25,822 bases of DNA from Mesaphorura yosii (Eukaryota > Arthropoda > Collembola > Poduromorpha > Tullbergiidae): the NCBI GenBank assembly GCA_009869945.1, contig WIXG01000702.1:1-25822 (forward strand), written 5' to 3'. Every line of letters begins with the position of its first letter. Position 1 is the stretch's first letter. The notes beneath the pieces were generated by a model. It made no database searches. It was not told the origin of the DNA and saw nothing but the letters and a program-made list of their open reading frames with translations. Of this stretch, positions 1 to 9,387 are shown piece by piece. A program made the position numbers and the translations under genes.

Positions 1-460
1 TCTTGTTTCTCATACTGAATAATTACTTCGAAGTTGAATCACCAAAATTACACAATTAACGATTCGAATTGTCGAATTAACGAAACTGCCATGTGATTCG
101 GATGGATTGAATCGACTTCTAACGCGTGATGATTCACAGAATCGCTCGATTAAATGCGCGTCCGGATCTCGCCTCAAAGCAAGCGAATTCGCATGCGTCA
201 ACGCGAACGCGTGGACGCGCGTCTCTGTGAACTAGGCTTAAAGCATGTCGAAAGTGGCGGGCGATTGATTTAAGTATTCAAGGTTTTCGGGTGAAAAAAT
301 CACACCCACTCAAATTTATTACGCAAAACCAATAACATACGTTCGAATTTAACTCTTTGCCTTCAACTGAATTTTACCTAAAACATTATACACCTCTGAA
401 TTTCTCTCTGTTGATGGCCGATTGACTGGTTCAAGATTTCAAAATTTCGTGAAATCGTGT
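1..460. other. 3' flank of the first receptor gene; no gene seen
   Basis: This AT-rich stretch lies downstream of the minus-strand receptor that stops at 461. Short open frames here have no recognisable domain and no splice context. The only functional signal I can point to is a minus-strand AATAAA at 315-320, a plausible poly(A) signal for the receptor. Confidence 0.5.
315..320 (-). promoter_or_regulatory. Candidate poly(A) signal AATAAA for the receptor at 461-1712
   Basis: The minus strand reads AATAAA about 140 nt after the receptor stop codon at 461-463, a normal distance for a short 3' UTR. It is a single hexamer in AT-rich DNA, so it could be chance. Confidence 0.4.
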
Positions 461-1712
461 TTAGAAAGTAACAAGCAAGTAGACAACCGTATTGAGCACG
501 AATTCTGACATTACTCCCAGAAAGAATTGGCGCGTCTCGAATGGGAACAAATCGGCAAACCAAAGCGTTATCGGCCGACAAGATTTGAAAAAGGCCAGGT
601 CAATTTTTTCCAGGGCCCGTTCGTTCTTTATGAATGAGACCAGATAAGCGGTTGCTCCAGCTGGAATGCCCACGGCGAGGAACAGCGTTTGTTGGAAAAT
701 GAGTGTACCAACGATGATTTCACTGCCTAATAAAATTAGAATTATTCGGCGTATGGATCCAAGAGATTTGATGCAGATGAAGGCGCTCAGAGTGACGATG
801 AACATTCCAACCGACACGATAAGTGCAACCGTCCGCGAACTGAGCTCGACCGCAATTTTGTTCAGAATTTGAAGGCCGCGGTACGAATCTCTGAGAACCT
901 CCCGTTGCGAGGCCGTCGTGGGGGTCGTCCATCTGAAGGAAAAGAGGCAAAGAAAAATGAAAAAAGGATGACGTAAATTAAGAATGCGTCCCTCACCGAA
1001 AAGTGTCGAGTGTGCGTGTCATGAAGTACGAATACATGAAACCATCGTAGACGTACGCGAAGACGAGCGTCACATCCCCCAGAAAGATGTAAAAGAGCAC
1101 GGGGCCCAACAAGACGGGCCTAACCTCCGTCACGTACCCGTAAACGAAGGGCGAGAGGCCTCTGCCCATTCGGGCCAGGATAGTCGCCACGAGTGCCAGT
1201 GCCAGGGGGAAGATGACAATCTTGCCGTTCAGCACGGTGAAGAAGAGTTCGAGCTTCTTTGATGATTGTTGTGCTTGTGCTTGTGCTTTTGCCGTTCCAC
1301 TCCGTCCACACTTCAATTTCAACCCACGGCCATGCCCGGAATTGGAATTGAGTGCAATGATGCTATTTTGAAAGCACTGAAACTTCCGGTAGTTGAACAG
1401 CGTATGGGCGTGTAGGCACATGCTCAGAGCTCCCAAGGCAGCATGGTGACCTTGAAGGAACAGGTCCAGAATGCTCGCGGTTCCAAAGTGTGTGACGAGA
1501 ACTCGAGCGATACTTGAGACATGAATGGCTCGCAGGAGAAACGTAAATGAGGCAAGGACAAACCAGAGTCGAGCGCCTTTCCTGTTCTGTTTCGAGATCA
1601 GGTCAACCCTCTCGCGCCCGCCTGCCAGACTCCATCTGAAAGGCAGGACGCCCACCACAAAGCCGAGTTGGTGCGGGTACGCCCAAATCCGAAGCAATTT
1701 GTTGGATAACAT
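461..1712 (-). CDS. Gustatory-receptor-like 7-TM chemoreceptor, subfamily A (intact, two exons)
   Basis: Predicted membrane chemoreceptor of 395 residues; ligand unknown. Exon 1 is 1712-997 and exon 2 is 932-461. The 64-nt intron has a GTGAGG donor and a CCTTCAG acceptor, and it splits an Arg codon in phase 2 at residue 239. The joined frame is open from ATG to TAA. I chose the ATG at 1712 (context AAAATGTTATCC) because the related copy at 2389 starts the same way; an upstream in-frame extension looks like 5' UTR. The N-terminus carries W-A-Y-P-H followed by G-V-L-P-F-R-W. Hydrophobic segments fall near residues 49-70, 83-105, 155-180 and 199-235, then 270-295 and 300-325 in exon 2, with a weaker one at the C-terminus. 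The end, R-P-I-T-L-W-F-A-D-L-F and onward, matches the C-termini of the other receptors here. It is head-to-head with the pseudogene at 2389. Membership of the GR superfamily is inferred. Confidence 0.82.
1264..1292 (-). repeat. Short hexamer repeat (TTGTGC-type) inside receptor exon 1
   Basis: The plus strand shows about three and a half copies of a TTGTGC-like hexamer. On the minus strand it encodes an alternating Ala-Gln run (K-A-Q-A-Q-A-Q-Q) in the loop before the third membrane segment. The unit is a multiple of three, so copy-number change would not break the frame. Confidence 0.55.
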
Positions 1713-2388
1713 TTTACAGGTCGGATGTTCGGATGCATCTTCTCCTTGATGGACTGAGATCGAATGTCGAGACACATTCTGCCCATTTTTAGTTTTCCAA
1801 ACGGAGCAAAGCAAAAGCACTTCCTCAAATACATCAGTATTGCGATCACTCTTTTCAATTAACTTGTGAGAGCCTTGTCTGCCTTCGGAAACATTTGATC
1901 ATGCTAAACAGGGAATTTTACTATCAATTCTTCATTAATCGACATTCGGCATAAAACATTTGGAGAATTCTTGCAAATGACATCGAATTCTAATGAAAGT
2001 AGCTGATCCCCGAAAAGAAGAATGTTCAATGAACAAAACTCAGCAATTACTTTAATTACAATTCCATGCTACCTGCGGATAAACACCAAAGTAATGCTTT
2101 ATGAAGGTAAACACCGACTGGAGCCTTTCCGTCGTTTAGAATGCACAAAAGCTATTTAAATTCTATTTTTGTCGAGAGATTAACATTGGCTTTCCATTAA
2201 GCAAGTAATGGAAACGAAAAACCAGGTTCTAATTCTATTATGGGCAGAATAACATCAAAACTTGGCCCTGTGTGCTTTGAAAATTTCCACGTTTGGGCAA
2301 TTGGCGATTAAGATTTCGATTTCGGACGATTTTACATTTTAAATCGCTTAGTCCTAAGTTGGGTATTCGATGTGTAAACAGTCTTAAA
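1713..2388. other. Divergent intergenic region between two head-to-head receptors
   Basis: About 680 bp of AT-rich DNA between the start codons of the intact minus-strand receptor and the plus-strand pseudogene. It should hold both promoters if the pair arose by inverted duplication. I saw no convincing TATA box, no tandem repeat and no supported coding exon. Confidence 0.5.
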
Positions 2389-3453
2389 ATGTTATCGACC
2401 ACGTTACTGAAGGTTTGGGCGTATCCGCATCGAATTGGCTTCTTCTTATTCGTGACTCCGCTCCATTGGACGGGCACGAGAACGAGACACGGTAGCGGCC
2501 AAAGGGTTGGTCTGATTTCAAGCCGGGAGGGATCCCGGCTGTGGTTTGCCGTCTCATGCCTGGCCTTTCTTACATGAGTCATTCACACTGCGTGCATTCT
2601 TCGAGTTCTTATCACTCGCTGGAGTACAGCGGACACTTTCGACCTGTTCCTCCAAGCGCACAACGCTGCCCTTGGGCTCATGCCCATCGGTATACATGTC
2701 CATATGCTTCGAAACTACTGCACATTTCAGCGCTTTCAGAACGCCGTGATTGCATTCAACTCCAAACTCGCTTTGAAGTGCAGGCGAAGTGGGAGAACGC
2801 CATCGTCTTCGTCGAAGGCGCTCGAGTCGCTTCTCACCGTGCTGAACGTCCTGACCGTCGTCGTCCCCGTGGGGCTCGCAGTGCAAGTGGCTGTGCTGGC
2901 CAGAATGCAGGTTGGTCTCGCGCCCTTCGTTTATGGGACTTGGCCTCAGTCCAGTGTTCTTGCTACCATTCTGCTAGCGCTGCTAATCGCCTACATTATG
3001 TTGAGCGATGGAATGATTCTCCTGATGTACATTTACGATGGTTTTATGTATTCGTACTTTCTGACCAATTCTCTGGCCATTTTTAGGTAAGAAGTTTAAG
3101 GCATGCTCATGATCACGGTGACCGTATTCCTGTGCATCAAAGCTCCATGATCCCTGCAGGGCCAAAGCCAGATTCTAGCCATACTGATTAGTGAAGCGGC
3201 ATTCGGTATGCTCGTTTCCCAGCGAACGCTTTTCCTGGCTGTGGGCATTCCAGCTGCGGCAGCCGCCTATCCTGCGTCATTCAAGAAGAATGAGCGATCC
3301 CTGCGAAAAATTGATCTGGGGTTCTTCAAATCTTGTCGACCGATCATGATTTGGTTTGGTGAACTATTCCCTTTTGAGACTCGCATGCTTTTTCTGAAAG
3401 TCATGTCTAATATCGTACTTACAAACGTTGTGAACTTAATTATCACCTTCTAA
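2389..3453 (+). pseudogene. Subfamily A chemoreceptor pseudogene (two stops and a junction deletion)
   Basis: Clear relative of the receptor at 461-1712. It begins M-L-S-T-T-L-L-K-V-W-A-Y-P-H at 2389 and ends with F-F-K-S-C-R-P-I-M-I-W-F-G-E-L-F. One reading frame is kept along exon 1 to about 3086, but TGA at 2575-2577 replaces the Arg codon (CGA in the intact copy) of the F-L-L-R-A-I-H motif. A donor-like GTAAGA follows at 3087, in the same phase as the intact gene. Only about a dozen bases later the sequence is already deep in exon 2 (G-M-L-M-I-T-V at 3100). The rest of the intron and roughly the first 40 residues of exon 2 are therefore deleted. A second TGA at 3148-3150 replaces a Gly codon in the K-x-x-G loop. 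The rest of exon 2 is open to TAA at 3451. The gene is very unlikely to make a working receptor. Confidence 0.85.
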
Positions 3454-3872
3454 ACAATACAAACTTTGTGCCATGTTTATAATTGTGACGTCACAACAAT
3501 TTTTGCCCTAGTGGCTCGAAGGCCCCATGAGGAAGGCGTAATTTAGAATCTGTGAGCTCAATGAGGCTCAATGAGGAAGGCGCCAATTTTTGTGAAAATG
3601 TAGTGGAAAAATACCACGAGTTGAAAAATGTATGCACAACCAAGAGGAATCAATGTCCGCTCTCAAGCTGATTAATTTAACTCAATCTAATCACTCAATT
3701 TACCAAGACAGCTTTGGCTTTGGAGGCTTGTTCGATATTTTCAATGGTGTATCCGTTTCTTAATCGCGGTGCACGTGCAAGTCGTCGTTGTGGTTTCGTC
3801 AAGGTATTCCAGAGTTTCTGCTTCTCATCCGTGTTTGCTGTGAGCTTAAAGCGTCCAGTACCAACACGAAGG
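3454..3872. other. Intergenic, with short direct repeats
   Basis: No supported gene. A 10-bp unit GCTCAATGAG is tandemly duplicated at 3556-3575, and ATGAGGAAGGCG occurs at 3527-3538 and 3571-3582, so the segment has a small local duplication. The open frame that runs into the next pseudogene from 3714 has no counterpart in the intact relatives and is most likely 5' flank. Confidence 0.45.
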
Positions 3873-4410
3873 ATGCTGTCCAGAAGACTGCCGCAGATTT
3901 GGGCGTATCCTCATCGGTTGGGCTTCGTGCTGGGCGTGCTGCCGTTGAGATGGCGTCTCACAAAACATCGCCAACGAGTCGATCTGATTTCCAGTGGTGA
4001 CGGGAGCGGTGGCGGTGTCGGAGAAGGTAACTGCACTTGGCCGCTGTGGTACGTTGTCACATGGCTAACTTTTCTCATACGGCTTATCCATGTCACAAGC
4101 ATTCTCCGGGCCATGCTGACACACTGGAGAACGGCGAACGTGGTCGACTTGCTTCTGCACGGCCACAATGCTGCCTTCGGAATCATGCCTATTTGCCTGC
4201 ACATTCACATGTTCTTCAACTGTCGGGAATTTCAGCGGTTTCAAAACACCGTCATTGGGTACAACGCCAAGCTGACGATGACGTGCAGGCGGAGTGGGCA
4301 AATCTCCTGCTCGTGTTGGTCCTCACACTGCTGCTCTCTCTAACCGTCATCGTCGTCTCGGGGTTGGTCTCGCTCCTTACATTCCTGGTGGAGCTTCGGA
4401 TCCGCATTTG
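3873..4410 (+). pseudogene. Subfamily A chemoreceptor pseudogene, 5' half only
   Basis: It starts M-L-S-R-R-L-P-Q-I-W-A-Y-P-H-R at 3873, directly comparable with the two copies upstream, and stays in frame through the first two membrane segments and the C-R-R-S-G loop at about 4285. After that the frame is lost. A short deletion compared with the copy at 2389 moves the match to another frame, where V-G-L-A-P-Y-I corresponds to V-G-L-A-P-F-V in the relatives (about 4363-4385). Homology fades by roughly 4410, so the fourth membrane segment and all of exon 2 are absent. The missing 3' half resembles what is found at 8255-8941. The insert between loop and membrane segment (G-S-G-G-G-V-G-E-G) is longer than in relatives. 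An AATAAA at 4487-4492 follows but may be coincidental. Confidence 0.75.
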
Positions 4411-4632
4411 GGAGGTCATAGAATGGATCGAGAGTTGGATCCGGGTCAAATCAAACGCAGGATCATTCATTTGTTCAAATCAAAGTAATAAACATGTAAT
4501 TGTATACAAAAAAGGCAACAAAGTGCCCTTTGAGCCTTGAATCAAGCTTTATTGCACCTTCTCAAGAAAGGCAAAAAAATTCAAATCCCTTTCACTCTTC
4601 CTTGTTTCTTATTTATTGTTCAGCACAATACA

Positions 4633-5576
4633 ATGACAACAATTGAAGAACTCGCTTGGAATCTTCGTCGACTGATAAGAGGTGGATTCCCAAAGGTAAG
4701 TCGATCTCTGCGCCGTATATTTAAGCCTTAATATGCCCCGACTTCCTTCATCTGCAGGTTTTGAAAGTGGAGGATCTGGAGGCAGCATACAGAAAGTATT
4801 TTGACAAGCGCAAGGATTATTTGCAAGCCCCTTCATTTTACCAACATGGTGTGACCAACTGGCAAAATGGTTTAAAGTAAGCAGGAAGGGAATTATCATG
4901 GTCTTGCCTGTTCCAGAGCCACATTTGAGGTTGTACTTCAGACTGGCGCAGCATAACAATTTTCTGTTTCAACGGGAACAAGATCGGTCGTTAGTGGTAC
5001 TGGGGAAGCTTGATCCGGATCCTGATTCATGTGAGGAGGAGGAAGAAGTCAACGACGAAGACGAGGAGCCAAGCTCTAATCAGCCGCCAGTTGAGCCGCG
5101 AACCTTGCAGCCTTCATCAGAACCTGTGGTGGCACCTGGACAAAGCGTACACGGACACAAGCACCGGCATGTGGTCAAAAGGTCAAAGAGCAATGTCAAG
5201 AGCCCTCGTGAAGTTGGTACAACTGAAGTGGAAATCCTCCGTCGGGCAAATAAGTGTTCCGTATGTGGTGTGAATGCAGCCAGTCCGGGTGCAATTGACC
5301 TGTTATCATATGCATGGAATATTCTGATGTCAACTCTGCTTCGCTAAACACACGGATCGGCAGGCGTACTCTAAACATGTGAAAGCCGTTCATGGAGTGG
5401 AGGAGGAAGGCGGTGGTGGAGGAGTCAAGTGTCCTACGTGTGCGAAGTTCGTGAAGCAGCTGGCCAGCTGTATCATAAACATTGACTTCCTCTACTGTGT
5501 CGGCCAACGAAGCGAGGTCGCGGGGTCAAGAACAAGTTTAGTGTTTCAGAATGAATGTGTTCAATGTAAATTTTGA
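4633..5576 (+). pseudogene. C2H2 zinc-finger gene, apparently frameshifted
   Basis: Three exons can be joined: 4633-4695, 4758-4876 and 4942 onward. Introns of 62 and 65 nt have GTAAGT/GCAG and GTAAGC/TTCAG ends, and phases 0 and 2 are consistent. The joined frame gives 195 residues ending at 5347. There is a basic/hydrophobic N-terminus, an acidic run (E-E-E-E-E-V-N-D-E-D-E-E), then a Pro/Ser-rich and basic linker leading to one C-x2-C pair (K-C-S-V-C). Just downstream, in another frame, 5328-5393 encodes a textbook finger spacing, C-x2-C-x12-H-x4-H, with TGA immediately before it. A third C-x2-C (C-P-T-C at 5430-5441) follows without a clean His pair. No AG acceptor lies where it could restore the frame, so I read this as a decayed nuclear zinc-finger gene. 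A truncated 195-residue product remains possible. AATAAA occurs at 5608 and 5616. Confidence 0.6.
5328..5393 (+). other. C2H2 zinc finger in the off-frame part of the zinc-finger gene
   Basis: The frame beginning at 5328 reads C-Q-L-C, twelve residues, then H-V-K-A-V-H, which fits C-x2-C-x12-H-x4-H exactly. It is out of frame with the upstream exon and preceded by TGA at 5325-5327. The finger itself is intact, which suggests that disruption is recent or that the gene model is missing something. Confidence 0.65.
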
Positions 5577-5607
5577 ACTCCAGATTTGAGATTGAATGAA
5601 AATATAT

Positions 5608-5621
5608 AATAAAGGAATAAA
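5608..5621 (+). promoter_or_regulatory. Paired AATAAA poly(A) signals after the zinc-finger gene
   Basis: Two AATAAA hexamers, at 5608-5613 and 5616-5621, lie just past the last zinc-finger-like frame. They also lie between convergent genes, since the CUB gene on the minus strand ends at 5762. They fit 3'-end formation for the plus-strand gene. Confidence 0.45.
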
Positions 5622-5761
5622 TTTGACAGAATTATTGCAGGTTGTGGTTAGTTGTTAATTTGACAAAATTGACAAAAAAGTTAGATAAAAATCAATCGAA
5701 TTTTGTGAAATAATACTTGAGGATCAAGTTTTCATAGGATAGCCAACACCTCGACAAATAT

Positions 5762-6826
5762 TTACAACCATTCAATTGTAAAACCTGTGTTTGTAACTGA
5801 TCGATCTGTTCGGAAGATAAACACACGTGGCTCACGAGAGGTTGTGCTGGAATTTGCTGGACCGAAAGGATGGTAACCATTATACCTGCAAAAGAGCACT
5901 CTAAAAAACCTGTAGCACATTAAACATTAAATAAGACTTAAGACTTACGTTCCAGACGGAGCAAGTGTGGTCCCAGTACTAGTGTAAGCAGTCAGCACAT
6001 ACATGTAAAGATTATCGTGGGTCAATTCCGTATCGAACGTCGTAATTCTGACAGTCGAGCTTCGGTTGACAGGTGGTTGGTAAACGAATCCTGATCTCTC
6101 ATCATTCTGGTATTGGGTACTGTGTGAACGAAGAGATCCGGTCGTACTGTTTGCACGAGAATTGAATCCGGTCATCCGTGTCAACGATGTGCTTCCTTTA
6201 ATGCCGATACGGAAACCTTGCCCTCCGGAGGCACTACTTGAGGACATGACGATGTACGCAATTCGGAGATGCGAAGTGAGCACGTAGTTTGCCTGGTTGA
6301 GATTTGGTCTGCATAAAAGAACGGTGAGGTAATTTTTTAAAGAAGATATGTATGAGAACTTCTTACACTTTGTATCTTGTAAATGATGTCGTCGCGTTTG
6401 TGTTGAAGTAGTATATCACGAGTCCGGCGTCGGTAGGAAAACTCATAGTGTCCGTGAAAACCTCAATACGTGAATAATTGGAGTCAAGAGCCCACACACA
6501 GCGTGTGTTGGCTGCAATTCCAGCAGTTGGTTTGTACTCGATCATGTCAAGACTGGACGAAATTGCAATAACTCCCCCACATCCAGTGTATGTAGCCTGT
6601 GGTACGATAGATAATGGATCATCCTTCTCTGTCCAGTACTCTTGATTCAGAAGCCATTCGAATGGCGGCTCGTCACCCCCAATTCTTGGTCCATCACCTC
6701 CAACAGAAGCTAATTGTAAGAAGTAGAATTTTAAGCACTATAAAAATGAGCGAATTTGCGACGCTTACCAGTTAGAACGACACCTGCCAAATGGAGCAGT
6801 AAGGCTGCAATGTAAACAGTGTGCAT
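5762..6826 (-). CDS. Secreted CUB-domain-like protein (intact, four exons)
   Basis: Predicted secreted protein of 294 residues. Exons on the minus strand are 6826-6769, 6709-6367, 6308-5949 and 5885-5762; the introns are 59, 58 and 63 nt. All have GT-AG ends with GTAAGC, GTAAGA and GTAAGT donors, and the joined length (885 nt) is an exact multiple of three. Exon 1 encodes a typical signal peptide (M-H-T-V-Y-I-A-A-L-L-L-H-L-A-G). From about residue 50 a CUB-like pattern is visible: Y-T-G-C-G-G-V-I, then C-V-W-A-L-D, F-T-D-T-M and S-A-S-G-G-Q-G-F-R-I-G-I. A second, less clear repeat ends T-N-T-G-F-T-I-E-W-L at the C-terminus. Few cysteines are present, so the fold would depend little on disulfides. 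CUB modules usually mediate extracellular protein binding; the partner here is unknown. The gene has no evident link to the receptors around it. Confidence 0.78.
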
Positions 6827-6913
6827 TGTCAACGTCTATTTTAATATTTCAAAGGGAAGAGAAAGAGAAAATGTGTAAAATAGTTTGACTTGAACTAACG
6901 GTCTCGCGATGGA

Positions 6914-6923
6914 GTTTAAATAC
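6914..6923 (-). promoter_or_regulatory. TATA-like box of the CUB gene
   Basis: On the minus strand the sequence GGGTATTTAAAC lies about 90 bp upstream of the CUB gene ATG. A short 5' UTR of about 55 to 60 nt would place the transcription start near 6880-6890. The position suits a TATA box, but nothing else confirms it. Confidence 0.45.
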
Positions 6924-8250
6924 CCGTCCGAGAAACGGGTGCTCAAGTGCGGTCACGTAGACCAATGGCAACCAGTTGCTGAAGAAATCACTTGACGTAA
7001 AATTTCCTGGAAATTGCTTTGACTTAACGATTCAATTTAATTAACACGGAATTAAGTGCGAAGAGGGCACTTAAACATGTCAATTATCCTCATATTTCAC
7101 TGGAAATGCAACAAATCTTAAGAACAAATTTATTCACTGGAAATGACTTGGACGTCAACTATTCAAATTCCTCTCTCTATTAGAAACTCTCCCAGAAATT
7201 GCCCACAACGTCCCTGAGTATGACGCACTTGACCTCATGTCGGGGTGTTCGAGGGTTGGGGAGTTATGGAACTTTTAAGTGACAAGGGTTTGCACGGGGC
7301 TTATGGACGAAAAAATCACTACCGGAGCCGTAACTCTGAAGCACGCAAGAATCAAACCCTAGTTCCTACCTCAGTACTGTGGGCCTCTCAGAGGTCTATC
7401 CCGTGGTAATCACCAAATTCAGAAATCTCGTACAGCCCAAATTGAATAAGGTCCTTTCATATATTGCGTTACATGTTCCCATACCCACTTTCAGCTATGA
7501 ACTGATAACCAAATTCATTGGAAGTTCAGCAAATTCTTAGAACAGTTAATTTAGCATGAAAATCAATCAGAAGTGCATACTTGAACATGCCTGTACATCC
7601 CTTTGATAGCAAAATTGCATTATCAAATACGTTGCACACGTTGACGATGATAACGATAAGCAGAATGCGCATTCCAGATTGAGTGCCTAACCTTTCCTGC
7701 ACCCTAAACATTTCCCAAACACAAATTAGTTTGTAGTGGTCATCGCGATTTCTTGAAGTGTCTGATCACTTTTACCATAAACACTGACATCCTCTTTCAT
7801 GTCAAGAGCAATAAATACCATTTAATTTAACTGTAACGGCCTATTACAAAACATGAACATTTGATCTGATTCTTCATTTATGTGAATTTGTATAAAATTA
7901 TACCTTGTAATTTTGTGTAATGTATTTAACCTTTTAGAGTACATGGAAGTCACTAATTTGAACCGTTTCCTTTCTGATACGAATTGGAACCTGTAACAGC
8001 AATTCAACTTTCTTTATCAGAATGAATTGTGCAAAGAATGCAAGTGTTTCACTCGGCCATCAAGTACAGGGCAGGGTACCAAGTATTTTCGAAACACGAG
8101 AGTATTTGTTTCGAGTTCGGCACGATTTGCTTGAATTCGCTGTTTCGATGTGATCTCGTTGTAGATCCGTAAAATATCAGCTATTTCTGCCTAAAGCCGA
8201 GAGGGCCCGATTATGCTGAAGAGTGCATGCGCAGGAAAGATTGGATTGGG
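6924..8250. other. Gene-free intergenic stretch
   Basis: About 1.3 kb without a supported gene. The phrase TTCACTGGAAATG occurs twice (near 7096 and 7133), and a looser version of the surrounding words recurs near 7516-7550, pointing to old local duplication. The GC-richer part at 7200-7440 resembles neither a tRNA nor any snRNA I recognise. Frames longer than 50 codons here lack splice context and domain features. Confidence 0.4.
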
Positions 8251-8254
8251 CTTC

Positions 8255-8941
8255 AGGAATGTCGATCCTCTCGAGGCTGGACGTTGGTCTCGCTCCTTTC
8301 GTGTACGGGGTCGGGTCTCGGAGCTGCATTCTGGCGAACATTCTGCTGTTTGTCGTGCTTGTCTACGTCGTACTCGGCGATGTGATGGTCGTCACCGCGT
8401 ACATCTTCGACGCGTGCATGTACGCCCATTTTATGACAAGGGCGCTCGCCCTTTTCAGCCGGCTGTGCCCAACACCTCCTCCACAACGCGGGGCTCTCAG
8501 AACATCTTACCGCGTATATAAGTGCTCAACACGCTTGCGGTCGAGCTGTCGGCGGCGATGATCGCCTGGATTATGTCCGTTGGAATGATCCTAATCACCT
8601 TGAGCATCTTCATCTGCATTAAAGCCCCCGGAGCCCTGCGTGGTCTCATCCTGACCATTTCGGTGAGTGAAGTCGTATTCGTCGTCCTCGTATTCAAACA
8701 ACCGCTGTTCCTACCTGTCAGTATTCGCGACGCTGCAGTGGTCTACCCTTCGTCCTTCCTAAAGAACGAACGGACCCTGCGAAAGATTGATCTGGTCTTC
8801 TTCACATCGTGTCGACCGATAATGATTTGGTTTGGGGATTTGTTCCCTTTTGAGACACGCATGTTTTTCCTGAATTTCATGTCGGATGTTGTATTGTCGG
8901 TCAACTTGATGGTTACTTTCAAAACAATTGCGATGCTGTAA
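8255..8941 (+). pseudogene. Subfamily A chemoreceptor pseudogene, 3' half only and intronless
   Basis: Homology to the intact receptor at 461-1712 begins near 8255 (S-I-L-S-R-L-D-V-G-L-A-P-F-V-Y-G) and continues through the fourth membrane segment (V-V-L-G-D-V-M-V-V-T-A-Y-I-F-D). It then runs straight into exon-2 sequence without an intron: A-L-A-L-F-S-R-L-C-P-T-P corresponds to T-L-D-T-F-R followed by W-T-T-P-T. One frameshift lies near 8515-8522, just before V-L-N-T-L-A-V-E-L-S. From there the frame is open to the stop at 8939 and ends F-F-L-N-F-M-S-D-V-V-L, close to the relatives. There is no N-terminal half and no start in the expected place. AATAAA at 8972-8977 could be its old poly(A) signal. 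No poly(A) tract follows, so a retrocopy origin is unproven. Confidence 0.75.
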
Positions 8942-9387
8942 TTATTTATCCAAAGTTTTTAAAGTCAAATGAATAAATGTCGCATGCCATACCAGAAATG
9001 CGAGTGCCCTTGCATGTCTATTCTTGGCTTAAAAATTTAATCGCTCACCTGCCTGTCAAATAGCCAAATTGCCATTGCCTTTCTTTCCAAAAGCGCCCCG
9101 TCCAGTCGCTGTCGCCGTCATTTGGAAAATTCTGCGCTGAATTCTTCATGAGTCTTGCCTCGGCCCTCGACTCGTATTGTTTGGTGCTTATCGCTGCATC
9201 AAATTAATAGCGAGCCAATTTGTGAAATGCGAATGCCAAAGTTTTCAATTGCTATTGTACTCCATCGTAGCGAAGGAATAATTTATGGGAGGACACGCAA
9301 CGCACTGCCACTGTCAGAATGTAAGTACGAATCGGACACCGGCCATTCAAGTCACGGTCACAGTCACAAGTCTAAAACAGTAGTAAA
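8942..9387. other. Upstream region of the first subfamily B receptor
   Basis: No supported gene. It contains TTATCGCTGCATCAAATTA near 9188-9206 and a GGAATAATTTATGGGAG-like block near 9275-9290. Both resemble words upstream of the receptors at 11375 and 17868, so part of this segment is probably a conserved promoter-proximal region. Confidence 0.45.

Noticed and set aside
2575..2577. In-frame TGA considered as a recoded selenocysteine or readthrough codon
   Set aside because: The intact relative has Arg there, a second TGA and a deletion are present in the same copy, and no recoding structure is apparent, so decay is the simpler explanation.
7200..7440. GC-richer patch suspected to be a small structured RNA gene
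   Set aside because: I could not find tRNA, 5S or spliceosomal RNA landmarks, and no clear long stem is visible by eye.
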